A stretch of DNA of 64,000 nucleotides from Cycas panzhihuaensis. Taxonomy: Eukaryota > Cycadophyta. Location of the stretch: assembly GCA_023213395.1 (NCBI GenBank), contig CM041465.1, positions 141,305,741 through 141,369,740 of the forward strand, read 5' to 3'. The notes under the pieces were generated by a model. It worked only from the letters and a program-made list of their open reading frames with translations. It did not search any database and was not told where the DNA came from. Within the stretch, counting starts at the first letter, position 1; every line of letters begins with the position of its first letter. The translations under genes and the position numbers were made by a program. Shown one piece after another: positions 1 through 11,457 of the stretch.

Positions 1-491
1 ATATAAAACATCAACAAGGGTAAAATCTAGAAGGCCTGAGAGTTTTAGGCAAACAGTTCCAAGTCCTTCGATTGGCTGAGATGATTTGTCAGGCATGTGT
101 ACAACACCATGAACATTAGAATCAAAATCCTAAAAGAACTGGCGATGACAAGTCATATATTATGTTACTCTAGTATCTATGATCCAAGATAAAGTATTTG
201 AGGTGGCACTATTTGCAACTCTAAGTGGTAAAGGTAAAAGTGAATAAGCATAACCACAATGAGCCTTAATATACTTAGTGGATCTCTTAACAATATTTGA
301 TGAAGTGGTCCCAATTCTTTTAAGATATGTATGAGAAAATTACATTCCACTAAAAGCATCTTCGAAAGAAGCATTATCAACATTATGTATAACATAGTAC
401 TATTGATAGCTTGGTAGTTTAGGTGGTAGTTCTGCAAGTTTTGGCATAGTGTCCTTTTCTATGATACCTTTGGCACATAAATATTTAATTT
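1..491 (-). pseudogene. Copia B1 gag-protease segment, left of inserted element A
   Basis: This stretch matches 56309-56797 of copia B2 almost base for base, starting with the shared run near position 10 (aacatcaacaagggtaaaat). In B2 that interval encodes the end of gag, the protease and the start of the gag-pre-integrase region on the minus strand. Reading frames are broken: the only open stretch (177-437) is a shifted frame of the same region. The rest of B1 pol lies off the left edge of the window. B1 resumes at 4471 after element A, so the target base order is continuous across A. The assignment is strong by homology to B2. It is not a functional gene. Confidence 0.75.
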
Positions 492-496
492 CTAGT

Positions 497-840
497 TGAA
501 GGATAGTAAAAATAATGGAGACAGAGTAGAGTAATACATCAAAAATCATTCCATTGTAGCATAAGCACATAAGACTTTGTATTCAATCCATCTTTGAGTG
601 AGTACATAGCAAATTTCTAATATAGGTAGTGTCTAAAGACACTAGGGTTGGACACCCCTCTAAATATATAGTTTGGGGGAGGAGGGAAACTCCTCAATCC
701 CTAGAATTCAAACAATAATAAAATATTATATAACTTAACAACTTAACTTAAATCAACTTAACCTTACTCGACTTACCTTAACATGTGTGCTTTCACATGT
801 GTGAAAGATGGGAGTGGGGTGATGAACATTAACCCCAACA
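497..840 (-). repeat. Left (3') LTR of element A
   Basis: 344 bp, bounded TG...CA on the plus strand. It is the partner of 4122-4465 and is followed on the right by the polypurine tract at 841-850 (ttctccccct on the plus strand). It contains three short palindromes shared with the LTRs of C and the solo LTR at 26732: GTGTCT-AA-AGACAC, GAGGAG-GGAAA-CTCCTC, and a CACATGTGTG inverted pair. Their retention between diverged copies suggests an RNA or protein-binding role in the LTR. Confidence 0.9.
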
Positions 841-1075
841 TTCTCCCCCTTAATGGTCATCACGAACATCTTTGTCTTCTCTTTAAACTTGTGAAACTTG
901 AATTTGAAAAAAACTTTGAATATTTTTCTTTTAGATTGATTATTATCAACTTGTCTCATCCTTTTAGCAATGTGTGTTTCTTTAATATTGAGTGGTTCAA
1001 AAAATCTCTAAGTAAATGTAGCTTGATTTGAATGAAGGTGAACTTTGACTTATCTTTTAGAACTTTGACTTTGTC

Positions 1076-1553
1076 TTATGAAATCTTTATGTTATGAATA
1101 ACTATCATATCATAAGGTTTCTCCCCCTCAAATGGAGGATCAACTTCATGTACAATAAGGTAATCATGCATTTGACTTGAATTTTCCTCCTTAGTCTTTC
1201 CATCATAATCAACCTGGTCTAGCATTTGTCTCACAATGCTCAACAATATCAAAATTAAATTCATTTATATTGAGAGTTTCTCCCTCATAAATAGAATCTA
1301 AGGTGTCTTATACAGATTTAGAAGTTGTCATTTTACAAATTTTAGAAAAAACATTATCATCTATAGTGCAAAATAGGATAACTAAGGCTTCATTATCTTT
1401 TTTAATATCTTTTTTAATATTAAGATCATATTCATCTTGTAAGTAACTCCAAAGATTATGTGTGATAAAGTAGGTTTACATTGTTTGATGCCATTTTTGA
1501 AAATCATGACCATTAAATATAAGGAATTACATTTTATTTAGATTGATTGTCAT
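1076..1553 (-). pseudogene. Element A short gag (UBN2-type), broken
   Basis: Read on the minus strand from ATG at 1553, the product begins MTINLNKM and continues with a motif of the type F-N-G-H-D-F, then positions typical of the copia gag UBN2 / DUF4219 domain: a YF..H.LW..L segment, a KKDNEAL segment, and an FCTI..N.FSK....TTSKSV segment. Several in-frame stops interrupt it. It corresponds to the gag of element C at 47041-47343. Only the N-terminal gag domain is present; I see no zinc knuckle, protease or polymerase. The family role is structural, forming the virus-like particle. Its position next to the 3' LTR rather than the primer site is unusual. Confidence 0.7.
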
Positions 1554-2884
1554 TTTATAGAAACTTTTAGTACATAAAAAAAATATACTTTTACCAAGTG
1601 AACTTTTTATACTTCTCAACAAAATATGTGCCTTTAGAAGGAATCAAAGAGCTTAATCAATTAATAAAATCTTTAAAATATAATGATTATATGAGAAAAC
1701 TTGAAAAAGAATTAAGATCTTTTGAAACTATGCAAATTTGAAATAAAATTTTTGATGAAAAATAATAGAAAAAATTTTAAGCTTTTTGATTTTTCAAACA
1801 AATAAGCACTTAACTTGAGTAAAGAAAGACTTTCTTTTTCAATGCAAGAAATCCTTTTGTCTTGATGAAGATATATAATGCAAGAAATCTAAAATATATA
1901 TGTATATTTTCACTTTAGAAAGATATAAAATGAAGAAGAAACTTCCAAAAAAAATGAATTGCACTAATTTTAAGTTATAGTTATATGATTAATTTCTGCA
2001 ATAAATCAGCTTAAAAGAAGTTATATAAAAGTCAAATAAAAACCTAAAATATGTATTATAAGTGAATAATAAGAAATAAATTAAAGAACTCCTTAGAAAA
2101 AGGCTTAGAAGATAAGTATGTTGGGATATCTTGAATGCTCAAGTTGAGTAGCTTCAAAGTTGTACTAAACAATGTCAAAATAAGGTCAAATTACACCAAT
2201 TTAAAGATCAATGAAATATCTAGTCAACGGAACTAACCATTTTGAGAATAGATTCCTGGAAGTCAAGATTTTAATATACAAAAGATATAGTCTTCTTTTT
2301 GAGGTTTAACAGGAGCCTAGGATTCAAAATATTATGAAATGCTAGTAAAAATCTTATAGAATAATGTAAAATGGTTAAATATAGTTTAAAGAGCTACTTA
2401 ATATATTTTTTAGTTAATAAACTTGAGAAATAATGTATGAAAATATGCAATAATGACAAATTGGATGTTGTTTTATACCTCAACTTTGATGGCTTTGAAA
2501 GTCTACAAGAACACTTTAAAACTTATAAATAACAGTGTCAGTTCGAAGAGGAATGAGTGAGATTCCTAACAAAACTGATGGATCTGAATTCTGATGTGAA
2601 ACAGAAAAGTTATAATGAAAATAACAGCAAGTACTTTTATATTAATAGTATAAAAAAAGCCTTTTAAAAAGAATTGACTTAAACTGATTAGAAATAGATC
2701 AAATTAGCTCTAAATATAGTAAATAACCAGTCAAAATTATATCTTAGAAAATTCTAGACTCAATGGGATGAGTTTCATTAGAACTTAATACCTCAGTGAA
2801 GAGATATTGAAGAAATTAGCCAAGTATCTTATGTTTTAATGAAAAATTAAAAGAAATAAAAAGAAAATAGTTATAAAGGTAAGA

Positions 2885-2954
2885 AGCCCCTTTAGCAATG
2901 AACCAAAGGTCACATGGAGGGGTCGTACAACCGGGGGCCAAGATTAAAGGGGGC
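2885..2954. other. Conserved ~70 bp inverted-repeat module in element A leader
   Basis: AGCCCCTTTA at the left and TTAAAGGGGGC at the right form complementary arms around a loop of about 50 nt. Related modules with the same arm motifs and an internal GGTC-centred segment occur at 48746-48814 (element C), 25662-25734 (fragment X) and 61591-61662 (element H). In every case the sequence on the primer-site side is different. I do not recognise it as a described element. A packaging or dimerisation hairpin of the genomic RNA is one possibility. Confidence 0.65.
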
Positions 2955-3029
2955 ATAATCCCTTTAAAAACCTAGATTTGAAATGATATTCAATTTACTT
3001 TTATCAAATCAATACTTTATAAAATAAAA

Positions 3030-3640
3030 AAATAGACATCGAACCTATGCACAGACTAAGGAAACATGCTCTAGTGGTGCAGCATCAAAATTGATGGACT
3101 GCACCTATTATGGACTTTATAGAAAATTGAATTGAACAATCAAACAATAGGATGATCCACTTAAAATTGAATCTATTACCTTCTAACTAGGTAGGATACC
3201 ACATGTCCTTTTGATGTAATAACATTTAAAACTATTGACTAACGAGACTGATCCTAATATAGTGCTGCCAAGGTAAGTGTACATGTTGCGAGTTCAAATC
3301 TTTGAGAAGAGGAAGTAGAGTAGGAATTAAATCAACATCCCTTAGGGCAATACAACCCAAAGAGGAAGAAAGTAAGATTGGTGGTCTGAGGAGAATATCT
3401 TTGGTTAGAGTGGATGAAATGAGGTGTCATTTCCTTTGCTGTATAGCTGACTCAACTATAATCGAAACGAGTAGTCACTGGTTGCAATTTTGTATAGTGT
3501 GGAGATCGCACCATCTTATTGAAGTTAAGAAACCTTTCAAAACCTTAAAAAATGGTGAATAGATAATAGAACTTGTAGTATAACTTCTCCAAGAAATTTG
3601 TTAGGCTAAATATGTACCAAATATTGCATAGATCTAGAAA
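3030..3640. other. Variable cargo segment of element A, origin unknown
   Basis: About 0.6 kb with no counterpart in element C. It lies just to the right of the conserved hairpin module. The flanking leader sequence resumes near 3630 (AGATCT-containing repeats shared with C). It is less AT-rich than its surroundings and holds an 86-codon plus-strand open frame (3302-3562) with no family I recognise. A tRNA B-box-like run (gagttcaaatct, about 3289-3300) hints at a SINE-derived piece, but no A box or tail is convincing. The call as cargo is by position and by analogy with C and H. Confidence 0.45.
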
Positions 3641-4002
3641 AAATATATATTGAATAAATAGACCAAATATACCAAAAAATGGTCAAATATTTAATAAAAT
3701 ATACAAAACTTGTTAATAAAACTTTGTAGAGTGATAAAATATTGAATATTTTACTAGTTCTAGCTATGATCCTACATAGATCTATGAAAATATGAGTTAT
3801 TTTACAAATATAAATTAGAAAGAATCAAATCTTTAATGAAAAGTAATACAAGAAATTGCTAATAAGCTTTACAAAAAATGAATATAACCAATATTTGGCT
3901 TGCCGTGAGTAGATCTGCTTCAGAAACTAATAGATCTTATTCTTCTCAAGAAAAACTTTAATAGGCCAAAATCTAAGCTAAAGTACGCATAATCTATGCT
4001 TG

Positions 4003-4127
4003 GATACCAAATGAAGGAGCTAAAGAAGCTCTGATACCAAATGAAGGTGAAGATGCTGGCCTAAATAGCTCTAATACTAAATGAAGGTGAAGATGCAGGC
4101 CCAAATAGCTCTGATACCAAATGAAGG
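4003..4127 (-). repeat. Tandem array of primer-binding sites plus LTR edge in element A
   Basis: The run gataccaaatgaagg, which is the primer site joined to the first bases of the LTR, appears at 4003-4017, 4033-4047, 4073-4087 (degenerate, aatactaa) and 4113-4127. Spacings are 30, 40 and 40 bp. Only the last is joined to the true LTR at 4122. On the minus strand each copy reads as a tRNA-Met primer site (TGGTATCAGAGC or a mutated form). The repeated unit also includes the spacer gaagatgc(t/a)ggcc(t/c)aaatag. Confidence 0.85.
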
Positions 4128-4465
4128 ATAGTAAAAATGATGGAGACAGAGAAGAGAAATATATCAAAAATCATTCCATTGTAGCATAAACATATAAGCC
4201 TTTAAATTCAATCCATATTTGAGTGAGTATATAGCAAATTTCTAATATAGATGGTGTCTAAAGACACTAGGGTTAGACACCCATCCAAATATATAGTTTG
4301 GGAGAGGAAGGAAACTCCTTAACCCCTAGAATTCAAACAATAATAAAATATTACATAACTCAACAAATTAACTCAAATCAACTTAACCTTACCTGACTTA
4401 CCTTAATATATGTGCACTCACATGTGTGAAAGGTAGGAGTAGGGTGATGAATATTAACTCCAATA
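4122..4465 (-). repeat. Right (5') LTR of element A
   Basis: 344 bp LTR, beginning TGAAGGATAG as in the left copy and ending aactccaata, where the terminal CA has become TA. The TSD CTAGT follows at 4466-4470. As the 5' LTR of a minus-strand element it should hold the promoter. Confidence 0.9.
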
Positions 4466-4470
4466 CTAGT

Positions 4471-4942
4471 CCTATAAGAGGTATTAGGCTGGTTGGATTA
4501 TTTCTAATTATTGAATCTAGGTTTGGGTTGATTATTTTGGCCTTAGACTTGATACTATTTTTGTTGGAGTTAAGGATCCTATTGACCATGAGAATATTGT
4601 CCTTGTTGTCTACCTCTACCTCTTCCATGGGAATTACCACCTTTGTAAGAGGATTGACCTTGATTTTTGGTATAAAAAGATCTTCTTCTACTTCAAAAGA
4701 AGCATCATCTAGATCTAATGTAGTGACAAAGTTGGTATTAAAGGTCTTATCAAATTCATTGAACTTATCAACAAGAGCCTCAAAGTTTAGAGTCTTCAAG
4801 GTGCCACTAGATTAAAGACTTCCTCGTAGATTTTTATAATCTAGGATATGGAGACATGACTAAATCAAGAAATTCCATGTAATGTATTGAGTCTTGAAAT
4901 CTTTATCAATGGCTTACTTGATTAGACAAAGGAGATTGATTA

Positions 4943-4984
<42 letters not shown>

Positions 4985-5392
4985 TTTCTCTATTTTCAAT
5001 TTATTCATCTTTAGCACTAAGTAAACAAATTCTAAGTCTAATTTAGTGTCAAAGTTCTTCTTGAAAACTTCAAGAACTTTTCATGATGTATCATATACGG
5101 ATTCATCAATGAGGTTATGTAGGGAATAATTAGTGACAAGAAGTATCCCTACATGAATTTTATCATCACCAAGTTCCCATTAATATTTGGCTATAACTTT
5201 AGTAGGAGCAGTTAGAGCAGATTCTCTAGAAGTAGTTGTGGTAGTTATAGCAGCAATAAATGGTATATGTTGCAAGTGATCTCTCCAAAGACCTTTATAT
5301 TTTGTAGCATTTCTAACACTAGTGAACTACATGTCCCAATTTTCTTTTCTTTTAAGAATATAGTGTATATTTTGATTGAAATGTGAAGACAT
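4471..5392 (-). pseudogene. Copia B1 gag, 5' part
   Basis: The minus-strand gag starts at ATG 5392 (MSSHFNQNIHY...) and matches the gag of B2 from 57700 leftwards, including segments of the form LK.KENWD and RNA.KY.GL. Open stretches at 4398-4799 carry the acidic, serine-poor gag C-terminal portion (EALVDKFNEFDKTFNTNF). Stops and frameshifts are scattered through it. A (TA)n microsatellite at about 4947-4982 interrupts the coding part; B2 has an ordinary sequence at that point. Element A lies immediately to the left and splits gag from the protease region at 1-491. Confidence 0.75.
4947..4982. repeat. (TA)n microsatellite in B1 gag
   Basis: About 18 uninterrupted TA units. The homologous site in B2 (near 57280) reads cacttgtgtgtcc, so the tract expanded after the two copies separated. 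Confidence 0.95.
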
Positions 5393-7470
5393 TGTGTCTT
5401 TTGAGAAGGGAAGAAATGAATAAGGGACTATATAAGTGATGACAATAAATGACCAATTGCTATTTACAAATGGGAGATGTAATGAAGCAATGTAGTAGAA
5501 GGAAGAATAAGTGAGAATGGTTGCTCAAAGATGAAGGGAGCAACTTAGAGAAAAGTCACTAATACTTGTGATAAATATTAACCTGATGCAACAAGAATAT
5601 GAGAAGCACTATGATTAAAATTGGCCACCAATACTTATGGAAAATATTAACTTGACACAGAAGAAATATGAGAAGCACTATGATGAAAATTGGCCACTAA
5701 GACTTGTGAAAAATATTAACCTGACGTAGTAGGAATATGATAAGCACTATGATTATGATTATACTATGGATAACTTTTTATAAATAAGTAAGTGATCAAC
5801 ATATAAGATTGTAGGCCAATGTGGAAGCTTACATCATTGGGTGTACATAACTTGAAACTCAAATATAAGATGTGTAATCAACCCAATAACCTATAACTTG
5901 TATACAATATATAGTTAAGGTTATTGAAGGGATGCCTAGGCTTCTAGTAGAATTAAGTTGGCCTTCACTTATGATACCCACAATTGTGTTTAGTGATGAA
6001 ATCTAAGTTGCAATAGAGCTCATGTACTCCCAATCATCATCTAGTTCACCAATGAGTAGCTATATACCTCCTTCAAAGAGTGGTACGTACATATCCATGG
6101 CTATGATAGATATTGGATTGAGTATATTTTAATCTTATATTAAAGTTTCAGATTTTCTAGTTGGTTATCAGGATAATCCATGATTGAGGCATGATGATAT
6201 GGCTAACTAAACTTCACCAATATTCTGGTTCAGTCCAGTCTTAACTTAAAACACACACCTCCTTTATGACATAATATTTTTCTAACTAAGGTATCTCAAC
6301 CTTGGCGAGTATATGAATAGGTACTAGATGGTGGAATATAATGTATGTAATATGTTTCTTTTAGGGAGAGTGAAAAGATTATCGAATTTACATCAAACAT
6401 ACATGTAACTGAAAATAGAGTGCTATTAGAGTTTTTGCTTGGAGTGTCTTTGGAGTGTTTGATTAAAGTGATTTTAGAGTGCTAAAATGAAATACTGATA
6501 AGTGAGTAAGGACATCAGATATTGCTCCAATTTCACTTTTATAATCGACTTTAAAGCCTTATAAAAAGGAAGAAATTTTCTTCACCTTTTTTTCTTTTTT
6601 AACAAAAAAGTAGTCTTCACTAAAATAGTAATAACTTTCTCCCATGATAACAAAATTGAGTGCCAGTTTTTGTGCTACAAACTAGACTTAGATACACATC
6701 TGTAGGAGATGGAATTAGGTCTAAATAAGTTCTAAAAAATTTTTGGCAGTCCCACAAATTTAGCAACATATATTTTTCTAAAATTCTTACTAAAAATAAC
6801 CATTGTTCATGAAAATAGAGATAACTTTCTCATATGGAAACAAAATTAGGTGCTAATTTTGGCATTTGAAACTAGACTCAAAGTCTCATATTTATAAATT
6901 AGAATCAAGTAAATTAGAGCTTTGTATAATTTTTGGCAAAACTGTGAAGTTTAGTAAGAAGATTTTATTTTTTTAGAAAATTTAGCTTGCAAAAATCTCA
7001 TCAACACATGATACCATATAAAATTTCCATTATTTTTTTATCATAAAGATTCCAATATGGGTAAGGTGAGAGCATGCAATAATGAATATTTTAAATGGAT
7101 CTAAATTCTTAAAAGAAGTGGGTAGAACCTCCCCTTATAAACATTCTTTTAAATGTTAAAAAAAAATTGGTAGCATTTCCCCTTGTTAAATAGACAAAAA
7201 GAGGGGAAAGAAAAGAAGAATTAGATAGCATAAATGGCTACTAAAAGATTGGAATCCTTGGGCCTCACAACTCCTTATATTATGCTTTCAAACCAACAAA
7301 AGAAAAATAGAAAGCAAATAATACTAAATATACTATAATAAAAACTTAAAAATATTTCTAAATCTACTTTTACAATCTCTTTCACCATATGGATTATGGG
7401 GGAGAAGGAAGTGATGGATCTATTGCAAGTGCAAGTGAGGAATATGAAGGAAGTAATCTCTAATACCACA
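5393..7470 (-). other. Copia B1 5' leader, non-coding, with two tandem-repeat blocks
   Basis: Between the gag start and the 5' LTR lie about 2.1 kb without coding sequence, colinear with 57701-59847 in B2. It contains three ~67 bp repeats at about 5555-5760, each with a (c/a)tatgagaagcactatg core. It also contains two ~190 bp repeats at about 6620-6960, each starting with a run like ataactttctc and followed by aaact-agactta. A primer site lies beside the LTR (ctaatacca, 7459-7468, minus strand). The 7275-7469 open frame is chance. Confidence 0.65.
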
Positions 7471-7767
7471 TGGAAGAAGTGGATCTATCCTTCATCTCCA
7501 TGTATTAAATACAAAGGTAAACATGGGAGTAAGAGAGGCTTGAAAGAAAAAGAGTAGTTCTCACAAAATAGGAAGGTAAGAATGAGCCTCCTCTATTAAG
7601 CTTTTACTTTTATATTGAGAGAGGGAGCATTAGAGTTAGGTTAAATGAAATTACACATAATGCACATAAAAGTGTATTTCACTTAAGTGATCTGATTTAA
7701 AGTTCACTTAAGACCCTTTTAGGAATAATCAACTAATGTAATGACCATGTGACATTATCCTGTTACA
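7471..7767 (-). repeat. 5' LTR of copia B1
   Basis: 297 bp, beginning TGGAAGAAGTGG and ending tgttaca. It matches the B2 LTRs at 37437-37734 and 59848-60145 along its whole length. The left partner is outside the window, so the TSD cannot be confirmed. The next five bases are ATTCT. The sequence beyond is a plus-strand copia protease region, so B1 seems to have inserted into F1. Confidence 0.85.
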
Positions 7768-10700
7768 ATTCTATTAACAGAATTAGAACCAAAGACATAA
7801 TCAGAGTTAACAATAGTAGAACAGGTAGTAGTTCTCATCTAAGAATCAAAGGACCAACCCTAACACTCATCAAGGAGGCCAAATGGCATACACCTAGGAT
7901 ATATCCTCTTAAAACCTATTGTTTATAGCATTATCATCCCAACATAGTGATAACTCATGGCTACTTAACTTAGGTGCCACTTATTACATGACTACCATAG
8001 AAGATATGTAAGAGGAGACTTATCTAATTAACACACAAGTAGTCATATTTGGTGATAACCTAATATATGATGTGACTAAAATTAGAAGGGCCCAATAGTA
8101 TTGAAAGACTCTAATATAAGGCATCATATCAATAATGTATTCCTAGTTCCAGGCATCAAAATAAATATACTTTTAGTCAACCAAATTGATAAGTAAAACT
8201 TAGATGTCCTCTTTAATCAAGGTATATGCACCATTATAGATCATGTAACTAAATAACTTGTAGTAATATTTCATGAGGATAATGGACTATACAAGTTTGA
8301 TAATGTTCCTCTAGCCACTAATCCACTGATAGAATCTTGCTCAATGGCTCAAAATATATAACTTAACAAGGGTAAATATGTCATGATAGAAGAATCCCTT
8401 TCTATCCAAGAACCAAGTGAATTATGCTACTCAGATAAACAATCTACCTCTAAGAACATTAGAGACTAGTTATGGTATTAATGCCTTGGTTACTTAAATA
8501 TATAAAGTTTGAACCTCATATTAAGGCTTCATATGGTACATGGCTTACCCAAGATCAAGAGATATAATAGCATTTATAAGGCATGCCTTATAGGAAAGTA
8601 ACAAAGAGAAAAAATCCCATCTAATAATGTATATAGAGCCTCCTAACCATTGGCGTTAGTCCACTTAGATATTTATGGGCCTATGTTAGTACAATCACTC
8701 AATGGTAGCCTATATTTCATGACATTTATAGATAACTATTCCAGGAAAATATGGATTTACTTCCTAAGAAACAAGTACCAAGACCTAGATAAATTCAAGG
8801 AGTTCAAAGTTGAGGTAGAAAATGAGAGTGATATGACCATCAAGACAATCAAATCTGACAATGGTAGTAAATACATCTCAAATTAATTAATCAAGTTTTT
8901 CAAGTAACATAGCATCAGACACTAATTTTTAGCAACTTATATAACATAACAAAATAGTGTAGCCAAGAAAATGAACTAAATATTGATGAATAAATAAAAA
9001 TCCATGATAAGTACTGCCAACCTTGCCACTAGATTTTAGGCTGATGCGATTGCAACTATTATATACCTAACCAATAGGAGTCCCACTATGGTAGTTAGGA
9101 ATATCACTCTTGAGGAAGCCTGGTCAAAACTTAAACCGACTATTGTATATTTAAAAAGATTTGAATGTATGACATACAAACTTATTTGAAAGGAGAATAG
9201 AAAGAAGCTTAATGATAAAAGCCTTAAGTGCATCTTCCTTAGCTATATACCTAGTTGCAAAGTCTATAATGTATTCAACACTATTAAGAACTAGTATACA
9301 CAACTCTAGATGTTATCTTTGTGAAAGATACACAAGATCTAAATTCATATCAAATTTAGTTTATAGTAGAAGATGGAGTTAGTACACCTCAAGTGCCTCT
9401 TGCATCCATTCTAGAGCCACCGGTACTAGCCTCCTCCTATACACGGGGTCCTTCATCAATTCTAGTAGTCTCTACTTCTACAATAGAAGCAAGCATAACT
9501 ATGCCACCTATTTTAGTTGATGACCTTCAAGTAGAAGCCATCAACATTCAACCACCTTCCAAGTGGGTTTAATAATTATTAAAGGATGTTCCTCCTCCTC
9601 CCATAACTACCAAAAGGCTATTAAAGATGAGACACACCACTAATTTTACCCTAATGGCATGTGTCTTGAAAACCCCTGAGCCTTTCATATTTAAGGAGAT
9701 AATCAAAGACCAAATATAGAAATCAACCATGGATAAAGAGATGAACTCCATCCTTAAAAATAAAACTTAGGAGTTGATAGAAGTACCACCTGAAAAAAAA
9801 GGTAATTACTTGTAGATGGCTCTATAGGACCAAATTTCATATAAATGACATTATCGAGCATCACAAAGCTCTTCTTATTACAAAAGGTTTCAAATAGCAA
9901 GAAGGGGTAGACTATGATGAAACCTTTGCACTAGTAGACAACATAACCATATTCCATTTGTTAATGTCACTAGCAACCTAATTTAATTGGTTGATCTACC
10001 AAATAGATATAAAGAGTGCTTTCCTTAATGGAGAGCTAATAGAAGAAGTTTTCTAATCAAAGAGCACTCAGTTTATAAGGTTAAGAAAGCCTTGCATAGA
10101 CTAAAGTAGGTGCCATATACCTGGTATACAAAATTGATGCCTTCCTTACTTAACATGGATTCCATCATTCACTTTTTTACCTAGACTTGTATATTCAAGT
10201 TAGAGAAAACTTGATCACCATCATTGTTCTTTATGTGGATGATCTAGTAATCACAGGTAATGATATAAAAGTTATAGCTTGGTTATAGTCATAACTAAAA
10301 ACTAACTTTTAGATGATAGATCTTGAGTTGCTTTATTAGTTTCTTGGAATTGAAGTTTGGTAGGAACTAGGCCACATCTTCCTATTTATGAACTCTTGTA
10401 ATCATTCATAATGATAGATTGCAAGCCAACATTAACTCCCATGGAAATAAGAACCATGCTAAACCTGGACAAGTAAGGGAAGTTATTTGATCCCATCTTA
10501 TACTAGTAGTTAGTTGGGAGTTTCATTTATCCCACCCACACTTTCTTAGAAATTTCATACATAGTTGCGATATGTAACAAGTATATGTCAAAGCTCAAAG
10601 CATCCTATTCGAAAACCATAACCAAGGTTCTCAAATACATTCATAGCACACATTAATTTGGACTTAACTACAACTAAACTAAGTCTCTTATCCTAAAAGG

Positions 10701-11137
10701 ACATATATATGTTAGTTGGATAGGTTACCAAGACTCTTGCCATTCAACTTTATGATACTATTTTTGACATGAATTCAATTGCAATCTCTTGGAGTTGTAA
10801 GAAGAAACCAAATGTTTCTATTTCCTCTACCAAAGTCGAATACAAAGTAGTTATTCACACCACTATAAAGTTGATTTAGCTCAAAAGAATTCTCATTGAG
10901 CGTGGATTTTAACAAATTACACCTACCACTCTTTACTATAATAACCAAAGTATGTTGAAGATGACAAAGAATATAATAGTCAATACCAGAACCAAGCATA
11001 TTAATGTCCACCATTGCTTCATCTGTGAGCATGTTTAAAATAGAGAAGTCAATCTTGTTTTCTAGGAAACTAAAGACCAAGTTGCAAATATCTTCATCAA
11101 AGCACTTAGAAAATCTAAGTTTGAATGGTTTTAACAT
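7768..11137 (+). pseudogene. Copia F1 pol relic (protease, integrase, RT, RNase H)
   Basis: A plus-strand Ty1/copia polyprotein, heavily decayed. In order: a protease-like WLLNLGATYYMT segment near 7955-7995; an integrase core at 8650-8886 (VHLDIYGP, FIDNYSRKIWIYFL, SDNGSKYIS); RT with VYKVKKALHRLK and WYTK near 10060-10130 and LYVDDLVITG near 10230-10260; and an RNase H segment near 10780-11130 that ends before the polypurine tract. Stops are frequent, often at family glutamine codons. The gag end is not visible here; the region left of 7768 is occupied by B1. Catalytic function is lost. Confidence 0.85.
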
Positions 11138-11179
11138 GACCTTAACATCAAATATAATAAAGTTGCCATTAAGGGAGGG

Positions 11180-11457
11180 TGTTAAAACTTATAATATCAC
11201 CTTCATTACCATGTAACTTGCATGTACATATGTATATTTGTGTACTATAGGTGATACTTATTTGTAATTTAATTATAATTTGTAAATATATCAGGTCCAC
11301 CATTTGTGCTAATAAGTTAGCTAATAATATTGCTGTAAACTATGGTGGTATGCTTATAAATTAAGCCCCACTCATCTCATTTGTATATTAGATACTTTAT
11401 AATGTGGAAGTTCTTCTAGATAGGAGCCTCACAGTGTGATAAATTCACCTATGAACA
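11180..11457 (+). repeat. Putative 3' LTR of copia F1
   Basis: It follows a polypurine tract (aagggaggg, 11171-11179) that lies about 40 bp after the end of RNase H, and begins TGTTAAAACTT. The end at 11457 (atgaaca) is a guess from the CA terminus; no partner LTR is in the window. The sequence to 11840 is AT-rich with nothing I can assign. Confidence 0.5.

Larger units (their letters stand above)
497..4465 (-). mobile_element. Element A: gag-only non-autonomous LTR retrotransposon
   Basis: A complete 3969 bp LTR element with LTRs at 497-840 and 4122-4465 (344 bp each, roughly 89% identical by eye), flanked by a 5 bp duplication CTAGT (492-496 and 4466-4470). The primer site beside the right LTR reads TGGTATCAGAGC on the minus strand, matching initiator tRNA-Met. 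The polypurine tract beside the left LTR reads AAGGGGGAGAA on the minus strand. The element is therefore on the minus strand with its 5' end on the right. The internal region is 3.3 kb. It carries only a short gag domain near the 3' LTR and no protease, integrase or RT, preceded by a ~2.5 kb non-coding leader. It sits inside the gag region of copia B1. It resembles the TR-GAG class of plant non-autonomous elements. Confidence 0.9.

Noticed and set aside
3289-3300. B-box-like run suggesting a SINE in element A cargo
   Set aside because: No A box, tail or flanking duplication is convincing.
4426-4815. A 129-codon plus-strand frame opposite B1 gag
   Set aside because: It is a shadow of the minus-strand gag coding sequence and crosses the end of element A's LTR.
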